DNA from: Ramlibacter sp.
GTDB lineage: Bacteria; Pseudomonadota; Gammaproteobacteria; Burkholderiales; Burkholderiaceae_C
Assembly (NCBI GenBank): GCA_019635415.1
Contig: JAHBZN010000001.1
Location: forward strand, 868,001-932,000
Reading direction: 5' to 3'
DNA: 64,000 nt
Within the stretch, counting starts at the first letter, position 1, and every line of letters starts with the position of its first letter. The notes under the pieces are model-generated. The model was not told the DNA's origin. It did no database searches and saw nothing but the letters and a program-made list of their open reading frames with translations. The translations under genes were made by a program, and so were the position numbers. Below, in pieces: positions 44,586 through 53,369 of the stretch.

Positions 44586-44638
44586 GGCTATAGCCCGCGA
44601 TTATCCGGCCCGGGATGCTATGAAAAACATAGCGGATT
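44586..44638 (-). repeat. Interspersed repeat copy 7, overlapping the crcB 3' end
   Basis: On the minus strand it reads CCGCTATGTTTTTCATAGCA, then CGCGGGCTATAGCC. The last codons and stop of crcB lie within it. It is the most diverged copy in its middle part. Confidence 0.5.
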
Positions 44639-44987
44639 TGAGTCCCAGCAACGTCAGTGCCAGCGAGCCGGCCAGGTGCAGCAGGGCGGTCACGCCCGCC
44701 AGGGCATAGCGCTGCTGCATGAGCATGCCCACGACCTCGGCGGAAAAACTGGAGAAGGTGGTGAGCGCGCCCAGCAGCCCGGTCACCAGGGCGAGCCGCC
44801 ATGCGGGATCGAGATGGGGCAGGGCCTGGAAGACCGCCACGCACACACCGATGAGGTACGCGCCCAGCAGGTTGGCCGTCAGCGTGCCCCAGGGCAGCAG
44901 CGCCCCGGGGTTGAGCCACAGGCTCAGGCCCCAGCGGCCCAGCGCGCCCAGGCTGGCACCGATGCAGATCGCGACGACATTGAGCAT
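44601..44987 (-). CDS. crcB: Fluoride exporter CrcB/Fluc
   Basis: A 128-residue dual-topology membrane protein with four helices that exports fluoride. Conserved features are IGASLGALGRWGLSLWL, WGTLTANLLGAYLIG with the conserved Asn, and the pore motif GLLGALTTFSSFSAEVV. It starts 7 bp after the dctM stop on the same strand, so it is read from the TRAP operon, an unusual setting. There is no room for a fluoride riboswitch directly upstream. The last residues are encoded by repeat sequence. Confidence 0.92.
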   Translation of the reverse strand: MLNVVAICIGASLGALGRWGLSLWLNPGALLPWGTLTANLLGAYLIGVCVAVFQALPHLDPAWRLALVTGLLGALTTFSSFSAEVVGMLMQQRYALAGVTALLHLAGSLALTLLGLKSAMFFIASRAG

Positions 44988-44994
44988 GCGACAC

Positions 44995-46296
44995 CTAATG
45001 CATCATCTGCTGCGGCAGCCAGGTCACGATGCCAGGGAAGGCATAGATGAGCGCGATGGCCACGCACATGAGAATGAACATGGGAATGGTGACCTTGGCG
45101 ATCCAGGTCAGCTCGCGGCCCGTCATGCCCTGCAGCACGAACAGGTTGAAGCCCACGGGCGGCGTGATCTGCGCCATCTCGACGACCAGCACCACGAAGA
45201 TGCCGAACCAGATCGGGTCGATGCCCGCCTTCTGCACCGTGGGCATGATCACGCCCATGGTCAGCACGACCATCGAGATGCCGTCCAGGAAGCAACCGAG
45301 CACGATGAAGAACACCGCCAGCGCCGCGATCAGCTGCCCCTGGCTCAGCCCCAGCGTGGAGATCCACTCGGCCAGGTGCCGGGGCAGGCCGATGTAGCCC
45401 ATGCTGAGTGTGAGAAAGGCCGCGCCGGACAGGATCAGCGCGATCATGCAGTACAGCCGCGTGGCGCCCATCAGCGAGTCCTTGAAGGTCTGCCAGTTCA
45501 TCGAGCCCTGCAGGCTGGAGATGATGAGCGAACCCACCACCCCCACGGCAGCGGCTTCGGTGGCGGTGGCCACGCCGGTGTAGATCGAGCCGAGCACCGC
45601 CGCGATCAGGGTCACCACCGGAATCAGGCTGCGCGATTCGGCCAGCTTCTGCATGAAGCTCATGCGCGTGTCGGCCGCCGGGATGCGCCCCGGGTTGGTC
45701 AGCGCCCACAGCGCGATGTAGCCTGAAAACAGCAGGGCCAGCAGCACCCCGGGCAGCACGCCAGCGATGAACAGCCGCGCGATCGACACCTCGGCGCTCA
45801 CGCCGTACACGATCATGATGATCGACGGAGGAATCAGCAGGCCCAGCGTGCTGGCGCCGGCCAGCGTGCCCACGATCATGTGCTCGGGGTAGCCGCGCCG
45901 GCTGAGCTCGGGCAGTGACATCTTGCCAATGGTGGCGCAGGTGGCGGCACTGGAGCCCGAGACCGCGGCAAAGATGGTGCAGCCCACCACGTTGGTGTGC
46001 AGCAGGCGGCCGGGCAGGCTCTGCATCCAGGGCGCCAGGCCCTTGAACATGTCCTGGCTCAGCCGGGTCCGGAACAGGATCTCCCCCATCCAGACGAACA
46101 GGGGCAGGGCGGTGAGCGTCCAGCTCGAGGCGCTCCCCCAGATGGTGACGGCCATGGCGTCGCCGGCGGGACGCGACGAGAACAGCTGCATGCCGATCCA
46201 GGCCACCCCCGAGAGCGTGAGGCCGATCCACACGCCGCTGCCCAGGATCAGGAACAGGCTCAGGACCAGCAGGCCCGTGATGGCGAAATCACTCAT
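44995..46296 (-). CDS. dctM: TRAP transporter large permease, DctM (oxoproline-type locus, minus-strand system)
   Basis: A 433-residue permease with about 12 hydrophobic helices. It opens MSDFAITGLLVLSLFLILGS and contains the family stretches ALPLFVWMGEILFRTRLSQD, GTLAGASTLGLLIPPSIIMI and ATEAAAVGVVGSLIISSL. It closely resembles the DctM at 52049-53341. The start overlaps dctQ by 8 bp. The longer open frame upstream has no family match. Confidence 0.92.
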   Translation of the reverse strand: MSDFAITGLLVLSLFLILGSGVWIGLTLSGVAWIGMQLFSSRPAGDAMAVTIWGSASSWTLTALPLFVWMGEILFRTRLSQDMFKGLAPWMQSLPGRLLHTNVVGCTIFAAVSGSSAATCATIGKMSLPELSRRGYPEHMIVGTLAGASTLGLLIPPSIIMIVYGVSAEVSIARLFIAGVLPGVLLALLFSGYIALWALTNPGRIPAADTRMSFMQKLAESRSLIPVVTLIAAVLGSIYTGVATATEAAAVGVVGSLIISSLQGSMNWQTFKDSLMGATRLYCMIALILSGAAFLTLSMGYIGLPRHLAEWISTLGLSQGQLIAALAVFFIVLGCFLDGISMVVLTMGVIMPTVQKAGIDPIWFGIFVVLVVEMAQITPPVGFNLFVLQGMTGRELTWIAKVTIPMFILMCVAIALIYAFPGIVTWLPQQMMH

Positions 46297-46798
46297 TGCG
46301 CAGGGCCTCACCGGAGGGGGCGGCCGCGCGCTGGCCGCGCAGCTCGAGCACCAGCTCGTCAACAAAGGCGATCGCCAGGATCACCGTGCCCACGGCCATG
46401 GCGATCTGGGGCATCCACAGCGGCGTGGCGTCGCTGGCCGTGGAGATGTCATGAAAGGTGTAGGACTGCCAGGACAGGCGGCAGCTGTAGAAGGCAAACA
46501 GGCACGACAGCAGCGCCGCGACGCCGAGGGCCCAGAGCTCGGACACCTTGCGAAAGGGCCCCTTGAGCGCGTTGATCACCAGTGTCACGCGGATGTGTTC
46601 ACCGCGCTTGAGCGTGTGCGCCAGGGCCAGGAAGCCGCTGGCGGCCATGAGGTAGCCCGCATAGGCATCGGTGCCCGGCACGTGAAAGTGGAATTGCCGG
46701 CTGGCGATGGACAGCAGCACCATCACCAGCAGGCCCACCAGAAAAAGCGCCGCCAGGGCGGCGGCGCTGAGGTAGAGCGCGTCCAGGGCCTTGCGCAT
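46289..46798 (-). CDS. dctQ: TRAP transporter small permease, DctQ (minus-strand system)
   Basis: A 169-residue membrane protein with four helices (LYLSAAALAALFLVGLLVMV; MAASGFLALAHTLKRGEHIR, the DctQ signature; LWALGVAALLSCLFAFYSCR; IAMAVGTVILAIAFVDELVL). It lies 4 bp after dctP and overlaps dctM by 8 bp, forming a coupled P-Q-M operon with its partner receptor. Confidence 0.92.
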   Translation of the reverse strand: MRKALDALYLSAAALAALFLVGLLVMVLLSIASRQFHFHVPGTDAYAGYLMAASGFLALAHTLKRGEHIRVTLVINALKGPFRKVSELWALGVAALLSCLFAFYSCRLSWQSYTFHDISTASDATPLWMPQIAMAVGTVILAIAFVDELVLELRGQRAAAPSGEALRNE

Positions 46799-46802
46799 CA
46801 GC

Positions 46803-47768
46803 TTACTTGCGGTAAGCGTCGACGAGGGCCTGGCCTTCCGGTCCGGCCTTGTCCAGCCATTCCTTGAGCATCACGTCACCGACCTTCTTCATGTCGGCCT
46901 TGAGCTGGGCCGAGGGCGGCAGGATCTGCATGCCGTTGGCCTTGAGCTTGTCGAGCACTTCGCCATTGACCTTCTTGCTGGACGCCCAGCCGCGGGTCTC
47001 GGCCTCGGCGGCGGCCTTCAGCAGGGCGTCCTGCGTGGGCTTGTCGAGGGCGTCAAAAGCCTTCTTGTTGACGATCACGGCGTTCTTGGGGAGCCAGGCC
47101 TGGGTGTCGTACCAGTACTTGAGGTGCTCGTAGGTCTTGGTGTCGTAGCCGGTGGAACCGGACGACATGTAACTCTCCACCACGCCGGTGGCCATGGCTT
47201 GCGACAGTTCGGCGGCCTGCACGGTCACGGGCTGCGCGCCCACGAGTTCGGCGATGCGCGCGGTGGCCGGGCTGTAGGCGCGCCACTTCACGCCCTTGAG
47301 GTCGGCGGCGCTGTTGATCGGCTTCTTGACGTAGATGCCCTGCGGAGGCCAGGGCACAGCGTACAGCAGGGCCATGCCGTCGGCGGCGAGCTTCTTCTCG
47401 AGCATCGGCCTCTGGGCCTTGTAGAGCTTCATGGCGGCGTCGTAGCTGTCAGCCAGGAAAGGCATGCCGTCGGCGGCGTAGATCGGCCATTCGTTGGCGA
47501 AGTTCGCCAGCAGGATTTCGCCGGCTTGGGCCTGGCCGCCCTGCACGGCGCGCTTGATTTCCGGTGCCTTGAAGAGCGAGGCGCCCGGATGCACGGTGAT
47601 CTTGAGCTTGCCGCCCGTGGCCTTGTCCACGTCGCTGGCGAACTGGGCCAGGTTCTCGCTGTGGAAATTGGTCGCGGGATAGGCAGCGGGCAGGTCCCAC
47701 TTGGTCTGCGCGAAGGCCGAGGCGCCCAGGGTCAGGGCAGCGGCCATCAATCCGAGTTTGAGTTTCAT
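46803..47768 (-). CDS. dctP: TRAP transporter receptor, DctP (pyroglutamate-receptor-like; minus-strand system)
   Basis: A 321-residue periplasmic receptor with a Sec signal (MKLKLGLMAAALTLGASAFA). The mature N-terminus QTKWDLPAAYPATNFHSENL and the GGKLKITVHPGASLFKAPEI stretch place it in the same subfamily as the two plus-strand DctP proteins (50445 and 53370). All are 321 residues. From memory, this subfamily includes the Bordetella pertussis DctP6/DctP7 receptors, which bind pyroglutamate; I infer the same ligand class from the neighbouring oxoprolinase. Only 24 bp separate its start from the divergent racemase-like gene. Confidence 0.88.
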   Translation of the reverse strand: MKLKLGLMAAALTLGASAFAQTKWDLPAAYPATNFHSENLAQFASDVDKATGGKLKITVHPGASLFKAPEIKRAVQGGQAQAGEILLANFANEWPIYAADGMPFLADSYDAAMKLYKAQRPMLEKKLAADGMALLYAVPWPPQGIYVKKPINSAADLKGVKWRAYSPATARIAELVGAQPVTVQAAELSQAMATGVVESYMSSGSTGYDTKTYEHLKYWYDTQAWLPKNAVIVNKKAFDALDKPTQDALLKAAAEAETRGWASSKKVNGEVLDKLKANGMQILPPSAQLKADMKKVGDVMLKEWLDKAGPEGQALVDAYRK

Positions 47769-47792
47769 GTTCTCTCCGGGACAATGGTATGG

Positions 47793-48560
47793 ATGAATGA
47801 GAGCCCGAGCATAAATGCAAATAGCGCGCCACCCCCTCCGGTGTTTCCCCCGGGCCAGGTGCCTCCCGCCGTGGGCGTGGTGATGCTGGACACCCGCTTT
47901 CCGCGCCCGCCCGGGGATGTGGGCCACCCGCTGAGCTGGGCGGCACCCGTGAACTTTCGTATCGTGCGCGGGGTCTGGCCGGACAAGGTGGTGCAGTCGG
48001 CGCGCGGCTTGCGCGCCGGCCGCGTCGTGCCGGCCTTTGTCGCGGTGGCGCGCGGGCTGGAGCAACTGGGCGTATCGGTCATCACCACCAGCTGCGGCTT
48101 CCTGGTGCTGTTGCAGAAGGAGCTTCAGGCTGCGGTCAAGGTGCCGGTGGTCACGTCCAGCCTTCTGCAACTGCCGCGGCTGCTGAAGGATGAGGCCCAG
48201 GTGGGGGTGCTGACCATCAGCGCGGGCAAGCTGGGCAGCGAGCACATCCGCAGTGCGGGCGTGCCCCGGGAGCGGGTTTCCGACGTGCTGGTGCAGGGTG
48301 TTGACCCGGCGGGTGAATTCGCCTCGGCCATCCTGGGCAACCGCGAGCAGATGGACCTGCAGGCCGCGCAGGCCGATGTCGTGGCCGCCGCGCTGGCGCT
48401 CAAGGCGCGGGCGCCGGGGCTGCAGACCCTGGTGCTGGAGTGCACCAACATGCCGCCGTATGCGCGGCAGATACGCGAGGCCACGGGGTGGCGCGTGCTG
48501 TCGCTGTTCGACGCCCCGGCCCTCCGGCCTCATGCCGCCGCGGCAAGGGAGACCTCATGA
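47793..48560 (+). CDS. Aspartate/glutamate racemase-family protein
   Basis: A 255-residue protein of the Asp/Glu/hydantoin racemase superfamily. The two active-site Cys positions are visible: VSVITTSCGFLVLLQKELQA and LQTLVLECTNMPPYARQIRE. Family members racemise Asp, Glu or hydantoins with a two-Cys mechanism, or isomerise maleate. Start is ATG 47793 or 47784 (MVW added); spacing to GGGA favours 47793. It overlaps lysR by 4 bp. In this locus it could interconvert D- and L-forms of glutamate, 5-oxoproline or a hydantoin. Confidence 0.82.
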   Translation: MNESPSINANSAPPPPVFPPGQVPPAVGVVMLDTRFPRPPGDVGHPLSWAAPVNFRIVRGVWPDKVVQSARGLRAGRVVPAFVAVARGLEQLGVSVITTSCGFLVLLQKELQAAVKVPVVTSSLLQLPRLLKDEAQVGVLTISAGKLGSEHIRSAGVPRERVSDVLVQGVDPAGEFASAILGNREQMDLQAAQADVVAAALALKARAPGLQTLVLECTNMPPYARQIREATGWRVLSLFDAPALRPHAAAARETS

Positions 48561-49513
48561 ATCTGCGATTTGTCGAAGCCTTCTACTGGGTGGCGTCGCT
48601 CAAGAGCGTGACCCGGGCTGCCGAGAAGCTGTACCTCACGCAATCCGCCATGTCCAGCCGCATTGCGGCGCTCGAGGAAGAACTCGGGGTGCTGTTGCTG
48701 GACCGGCGGGACAAGCATTTCCGACTGACCGTGGCCGGCACGCGATTCTTCACCTATTCGCAGCGGCTGCTCGAGCTGCAGCGCGAGGTCAAGGCAGAGA
48801 TGGGCTCCGGCGCGCCCCTCGCGGTGTCGATGCGGATTGGCGCGATCGAGTCCGTGCTGCACTCCTGGCTCATCCCGTGGATCGAAAAACTGCGCGTGGA
48901 CCAGCCCGCGCTCGAGCTCGAGCTGACGGTGGAAACCACGCCCATCCTGGTCGAGCAGATCCGGCGCGGCACTCAGGATCTGGTGTTTGCAGCACTGCCG
49001 GCGTCGGGCGATGGGGTGCGCAGCCGCTCGCTGCCGCCGATGGAAATGGTCTTCATGGGCAATGCGCAGAAGCACCGCAGGCGCAGCTACGCGCTGGAGG
49101 ATCTGGGCGAGCAGGAAATCCTCACCTTCCAGCGCGGCTCGCAGCCGCACGTCACGCTGGTCGATCTGTTTCGCCAGGCCGAGGTCGAGCCGCGCCGGGT
49201 GCACACCATCTCATCGATTTCTGCGATGGTGCAACTTGTCCAGGGGGGGTTTGGTGTGGCCACATTGCCGCGCCGGGCGGTCGAGCGACTACTGGTATTC
49301 CCCAATTTGAAGCAGCTCAAGTGTGATGTGTCGCTGGCTCCATTGCCCATTCACGCAAGCTTCCGGACCGACCCTTCCACGAGGACTGTCGAGACGGTTG
49401 TGAAGTCGGCGATGGCGTTTGTCGACTCGGAATCAGAAGGAAGACCGTCTGATGCGCGCACTCGATTGAAGCGTTCGCCCCAAACTGGAGCATCGAAAAA
49501 ATCGATGATGTAA
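48557..49513 (+). CDS. LysR-type transcriptional regulator
   Basis: A 318-residue LysR regulator. The N-terminal winged helix is MNLRFVEAFYWVASLKSVTR, AAEKLYLTQSAMSSRIAALE. The effector domain runs from about residue 90. ATG 48557 overlaps the racemase stop (ATGA). The C-terminal 25 residues are basic and unusual for the family. A perfect 12-bp palindrome (49515-49526) just after its stop, before the DUF1445 operon, may be its target. It probably controls both TRAP operons in response to the transported compound. Confidence 0.9.
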   Translation: MNLRFVEAFYWVASLKSVTRAAEKLYLTQSAMSSRIAALEEELGVLLLDRRDKHFRLTVAGTRFFTYSQRLLELQREVKAEMGSGAPLAVSMRIGAIESVLHSWLIPWIEKLRVDQPALELELTVETTPILVEQIRRGTQDLVFAALPASGDGVRSRSLPPMEMVFMGNAQKHRRRSYALEDLGEQEILTFQRGSQPHVTLVDLFRQAEVEPRRVHTISSISAMVQLVQGGFGVATLPRRAVERLLVFPNLKQLKCDVSLAPLPIHASFRTDPSTRTVETVVKSAMAFVDSESEGRPSDARTRLKRSPQTGASKKSMM

Positions 49514-49514
49514 G

Positions 49515-49526
49515 CGAAATATTTCG
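49515..49526. promoter_or_regulatory. Perfect palindrome upstream of the DUF1445-TRAP operon
   Basis: CGAAATATTTCG, an AT-rich perfect 12-bp palindrome in a G+C-rich region, about 76 bp before the DUF1445 start. A LysR operator is the simplest reading. Confidence 0.45.
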
Positions 49527-49601
49527 AATTTGCAGTAGCGCATCCCGGCAACCACAATCCGCCCAACGTCATGCAGTTGACACAATTCGCAACAAGGAGT
49601 C

Positions 49602-50429
49602 GTGGTGGGATCAGTTTCCGATTTGGCGCTGGAGGTGTTTGGCTCTGAGGGCATGCAGAACGCGGCCCATGTGCGCGGGCTGATTCGCCAGGGGCTCTGG
49701 ACCTCCCACACGAGTGGTCTGGCCGACGACCATGTTCAGGGCAATGTGGTCATCCTGCCCAAGGCGCAGGCCGATGATTTCCTGCGCTACTGCCAGCGCA
49801 ACCCCAAACCCTGTCCCCTGCTCGCGGTGTCGGAGCCCGGTCACGCGATGCTTCCCTCGCTGGGGCGCGACATCAACATCTGCACGGACGTGCCCCGGTA
49901 TCGCGTGTGGCGTGATGGCGAACTGGTGGAGGAGCCCTGCGACATCACCGCGCTTTGGCGCAATGACCTGGTCACCTTCGTCATCGGCTGCTCCTTCAGC
50001 TTCGAGCAGGCGCTGATGGAGGCGGGCCTGTCCCTGCGCCACGTGGAGCAGGGCAGGAACGTGGCGATGTACCGCACCAACGTGCCCACCCAGGCCGCCG
50101 GCGTGTTCAGTGGCCCTCTGGTGGTCTCCATGCGTCCCTTGCGCGCCGCCGCGGTGATCCGCGCCGTGCAGGTCACCTCCCGCTTCCCCGACGTGCATGG
50201 CGCGCCGGTCCACATCGGCGACCCGTCGCTGATCGGCATTGCCGACCTCTCGCAGCCTGACTACGGCGACGCGGTGGACGTGATGCCCGATGAACTGCCC
50301 GTGTTCTGGGCCTGCGGTGTCACGCCTCAGGCCGCGATCCGGCAGGCCCGCCCCGAGTTCTGCATCACCCACGCCCCCGGCGCGATGCTGATCACCGATC
50401 TTCTCAATAACCAGCTAGCCAGTTTCTAA
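49602..50429 (+). CDS. DUF1445 putative hydro-lyase (D-glutamate cyclase-related)
   Basis: A 275-residue protein of the DUF1445/YcsI family. Conserved regions are [40 protein letters not shown] and [10 protein letters not shown], then [13 protein letters not shown] and [13 protein letters not shown] at the end. The family is annotated as hydro-lyase. The mitochondrial D-glutamate cyclase, which converts D-glutamate to 5-oxo-D-proline, contains a DUF1445 domain. Together with the oxoprolinase encoded downstream this points to glutamate/oxoproline ring chemistry. GTG 49602 or 49605 follows AAGGAGT. Confidence 0.85.
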   Translation: MVGSVSDLALEVFGSEGMQNAAHVRGLIRQGLWTSHTSGLADDHVQGNVVILPKAQADDFLRYCQRNPKPCPLLAVSEPGHAMLPSLGRDINICTDVPRYRVWRDGELVEEPCDITALWRNDLVTFVIGCSFSFEQALMEAGLSLRHVEQGRNVAMYRTNVPTQAAGVFSGPLVVSMRPLRAAAVIRAVQVTSRFPDVHGAPVHIGDPSLIGIADLSQPDYGDAVDVMPDELPVFWACGVTPQAAIRQARPEFCITHAPGAMLITDLLNNQLASF

Positions 50430-50444
50430 ACAAGGAGCAACCCG

Positions 50445-51410
50445 ATGAAAAAATTCATGTTCTGCCTGTCCGCCGTGGCCTGTGCCACGCTCGCCCAGGC
50501 CCAGACCAAGTGGGACCTGCCCACCGGTTACGGTGCCAACACCTTCCAGACGCAAAACGTGCAGCAGTTTGCAGACGATGTGGACAAGCTCAGCGGTGGC
50601 AAACTGAAGATCACGGTGCACCCCGGTGGCTCCCTGTTCAAGCAGCCCGAGATCAAGCGCGCCATCCAGGGCGGCCTGGCACCGGCGGGTGAGTTCATCA
50701 TTTCCGGTCTGGCCAACGAGAACCCGCTGTACGGCGTGGACTCCATTCCCTTCCTGGCCACCAGCTATGCGGACGCAAAGCGCCTGTACGAGGCGGCCAA
50801 GCCCGTGCAGGCCAAGGTGCTTGCGGCGCAGGGCGTGAAGCCGCTGTTCTCGGTGCCGTGGCCCGGCCAGTCGCTGTATTCGGTCAAGCCGATCAACAGC
50901 GCTGACGACTTCAAGGGCACCAAGATGCGTGCCTACAACCCGGCCACCACCAAGATCGCGCAGATGCTGGGGGCCTCGCCGGTCACCATCCAGTTGCCTG
51001 AACTCGGGCAGGCCCTCGCCACGGGGGCTGCCAACAACTTCCTGACCTCCAGCGCCAGCGGCGCCGACGGCAAGCTGTACGAGCAGACCAAGTTCTTCTA
51101 CCCGGTCAACGGCTGGCTTCCGCGCAATGTCACGGCGGTCAACCAGAAGGCTTTCGACGCGCTCGACAAGGCCACCCAGGACGCCGTGCTCAAGGCCGCC
51201 GCCGCAGCCGAGCAGCGCGGCTGGCAGGCCAGCGAAAAGGTGGACACCGATTCCATCAAGGTGCTGGGCAGCAACGGCATGACCATTGCCCAGCCCTCCG
51301 AGAGCGTGCGCAAGGCGCTGCTGGCGATTGGCGAGACGATGACGGCCGAGTGGCTGGCCTCGGCTGGCCCCGATGGCAAGGCCATCATCGACGCGTACCG
51401 CAAGCACTAA
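50445..51410 (+). CDS. dctP: TRAP transporter receptor, DctP (plus-strand system)
   Basis: A 321-residue periplasmic receptor with a Sec signal (MKKFMFCLSAVACATLAQAQ). The mature start TKWDLPTGYGANTFQTQNVQ and GGKLKITVHPGGSLFKQPEI closely match the minus-strand receptor. It differs in the middle: PWPGQSLYSVKPINSADDFK for PWPPQGIYVKKPINSAADLK. It lies 15 bp after DUF1445 and precedes dctQ by 46 bp. A good site (AAGGAGCAA) precedes the ATG. Confidence 0.9.
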   Translation: MKKFMFCLSAVACATLAQAQTKWDLPTGYGANTFQTQNVQQFADDVDKLSGGKLKITVHPGGSLFKQPEIKRAIQGGLAPAGEFIISGLANENPLYGVDSIPFLATSYADAKRLYEAAKPVQAKVLAAQGVKPLFSVPWPGQSLYSVKPINSADDFKGTKMRAYNPATTKIAQMLGASPVTIQLPELGQALATGAANNFLTSSASGADGKLYEQTKFFYPVNGWLPRNVTAVNQKAFDALDKATQDAVLKAAAAAEQRGWQASEKVDTDSIKVLGSNGMTIAQPSESVRKALLAIGETMTAEWLASAGPDGKAIIDAYRKH

Positions 51411-51456
51411 GCCGCTTCCCCCGCCCCCCGCATGTCCCGGCGCCTGACGCCGGGAC

Positions 51457-52011
51457 ATGCAAAAGCAAGAGATCAACCTGTCGTTGGAGTTGACTGTGGA
51501 CAAGCTCGCCCGGAATTTCTACAACACGCTGCTGGCGCTGGCCTGCGTGTCCATGCTGGCAGCGTTGCTGTCGATCACTCTCAACATCGCCACGCGGCTG
51601 GTCGACGGCTGGAGCATTCCCGGCCTCGACGGCTACGCCGGCTATTCGATTGCCGCCGCTCTGTTCCTCGCGCTGCCCTCGGCCTTTCGCCACGGGGACC
51701 ACATCCGCGTGACGCTGCTGCTGCAGAACTCGCCGCCGCGCATGCGCACCGCGCTGGAGTACTGGAGCCTGGGCGCGGGTGTGCTGCTGTCGCTGTACAT
51801 CGCCTGGTTTGCCTGCCGCATGGTGTGGCTGTCGTACACGCTGCATGACGTGGCACCCACGGGAGACGCCACCCCGATGTGGATTCCCCAACTCACCATG
51901 GCCGTGGGCAGCATCGGCTTTGCCGTGGCCATGGTCCACGGTTTCATTGCCCGAGTTCGCGGCGCCACGTTCTTCGAGGCGACCTCGGGCGAAGCCGCCC
52001 GCTCCGAATAA
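51457..52011 (+). CDS. dctQ: TRAP transporter small permease, DctQ (plus-strand system)
   Basis: A 184-residue membrane protein with four helices (NTLLALACVSMLAALLSITL; YSIAAALFLALPSAFRHGDH, the DctQ signature; YWSLGAGVLLSLYIAWFACR; QLTMAVGSIGFAVAMVHGFI). The start is at MQKQEINLSLELTVDK or at the internal GTG 51496 (VDKLARNFYN); I kept the first. It is followed by dctM after 37 bp. Confidence 0.9.
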   Translation: MQKQEINLSLELTVDKLARNFYNTLLALACVSMLAALLSITLNIATRLVDGWSIPGLDGYAGYSIAAALFLALPSAFRHGDHIRVTLLLQNSPPRMRTALEYWSLGAGVLLSLYIAWFACRMVWLSYTLHDVAPTGDATPMWIPQLTMAVGSIGFAVAMVHGFIARVRGATFFEATSGEAARSE

Positions 52012-52048
52012 GCGAAGCCATCCCCCAGAAAAGAATCAGGAGCACATC

Positions 52049-53341
52049 ATGGAAGTTCTATTGGCCCTGGGACTCGTCGTCCTGCTGTTCATCATCCTGG
52101 GCTCCGGCGTATGGATCGGCATGTCCCTGCTGGGCGTGGGCCTGATTGCCATGCAGTTCGTCAGCCCCCGGCCTGTGGGGGACAGCATGATGCTCACCAT
52201 CTGGGGCTCCACCTCCAGCTGGACACTGACGGCGCTTCCCTTGTTCCTCTGGATGGGAGAGATCCTGTTCCGCACCAAGCTGTCGGAAGACATGTTCAAG
52301 GGGCTCGCTCCCTGGTTCAACCGCCTGCCGGGCCGTCTGCTGCACGTGAACGTGATCGGCAGCACCATCTTCGCGGCCGTGTCAGGCTCGTCCGCGGCCA
52401 CCTGCGCCACCATCGGCAAGATTTCGCTGCCGGAACTCAAGCGCCGCGGCTATCCGGAGTCCATGGCCGTCGGCACGCTGGCGGGGGCTGCCACCCTGGG
52501 TCTGCTCATCCCGCCTTCGATCATCATGATCGTCTACGGGGTGGCGGCCGACGTGTCGATCGCCAAGCTGTTCATCGGGGGCGTCCTGCCGGGCCTGCTG
52601 CTGGCCACGCTGTTCATGGGCTACATCATCGTCTGGGCGCTGTTCAACAAGGACAAGGTGCCGGCCGCGGACGCGTCGATGACCCTGATGCAGAAGATCC
52701 ATGCCGCGCGCCATCTGATTCCCGTGGTGGCGCTGATCGGTGCCGTCCTGGGCTCCATCTATTCCGGCGTGGCCACGGCCACCGAGGCCGCCGCGATCGG
52801 CGTGCTGGGGTCTTTCGCGCTGGCAGCGGTGGAGGGCAGCCTGAGCTGGAAGCGTGTGGCCGAGGGCCTGGCGGCAGCCTGCCGCGTCTACTGCATGATC
52901 GGGCTGATCCTGGCCGGCGCCGCCTTTCTCACGCTGGCCATGGGCTTCGTCGGCCTGCCGCGCCACCTTGCCGAGTTTGTCGGCGCGCTGCACCTGTCAC
53001 CGCTGATGCTGGTGCTGGCGCTCACGGTGTTCTTCCTGGTCCTCGGTTGCTTCCTGGACGGCATCTCCATGGTGGTTCTGACCATCGGTGTGCTGATGCC
53101 GACGGTGCAGGCGGCCGGCCTGGACCTGATCTGGTTCGGCATCTTCGTGGTGCTGGTGGTCGAGATCGCCCAGATCACCCCGCCCGTCGGCCTAAACCTG
53201 TTCGTGCTGCAGGGCCTCACACGCCACGAAATCACCTACATCGCCCGGACCGTGATCCCGATGTTCGCGCTGATGCTCGCGGCGATTCTCCTGATCTATT
53301 TCTTCCCCGACGTGGTTCTGTGGCTGCCACGCCGGATGTAA
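52049..53341 (+). CDS. dctM: TRAP transporter large permease, DctM (plus-strand system)
   Basis: A 430-residue permease closely similar to the DctM at 44995-46296. It begins MEVLLALGLVVLLFIILGSG and contains ALPLFLWMGEILFRTKLSED, GTLAGAATLGLLIPPSIIMI and VEIAQITPPVGLNLFVLQGL. ATG 52049 with CAGGAGC upstream is clear. The two DctM proteins in this locus probably arose by duplication, as did the receptors. Confidence 0.93.
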   Translation: MEVLLALGLVVLLFIILGSGVWIGMSLLGVGLIAMQFVSPRPVGDSMMLTIWGSTSSWTLTALPLFLWMGEILFRTKLSEDMFKGLAPWFNRLPGRLLHVNVIGSTIFAAVSGSSAATCATIGKISLPELKRRGYPESMAVGTLAGAATLGLLIPPSIIMIVYGVAADVSIAKLFIGGVLPGLLLATLFMGYIIVWALFNKDKVPAADASMTLMQKIHAARHLIPVVALIGAVLGSIYSGVATATEAAAIGVLGSFALAAVEGSLSWKRVAEGLAAACRVYCMIGLILAGAAFLTLAMGFVGLPRHLAEFVGALHLSPLMLVLALTVFFLVLGCFLDGISMVVLTIGVLMPTVQAAGLDLIWFGIFVVLVVEIAQITPPVGLNLFVLQGLTRHEITYIARTVIPMFALMLAAILLIYFFPDVVLWLPRRM

Positions 53342-53369
53342 GGCTTGTCAGCCACTTCTGGAGTACCTC

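Noticed and set aside
44988..44994. Fluoride riboswitch in front of crcB
   Set aside because: Only 7 bp separate crcB from the dctM stop, so there is no leader to hold it.
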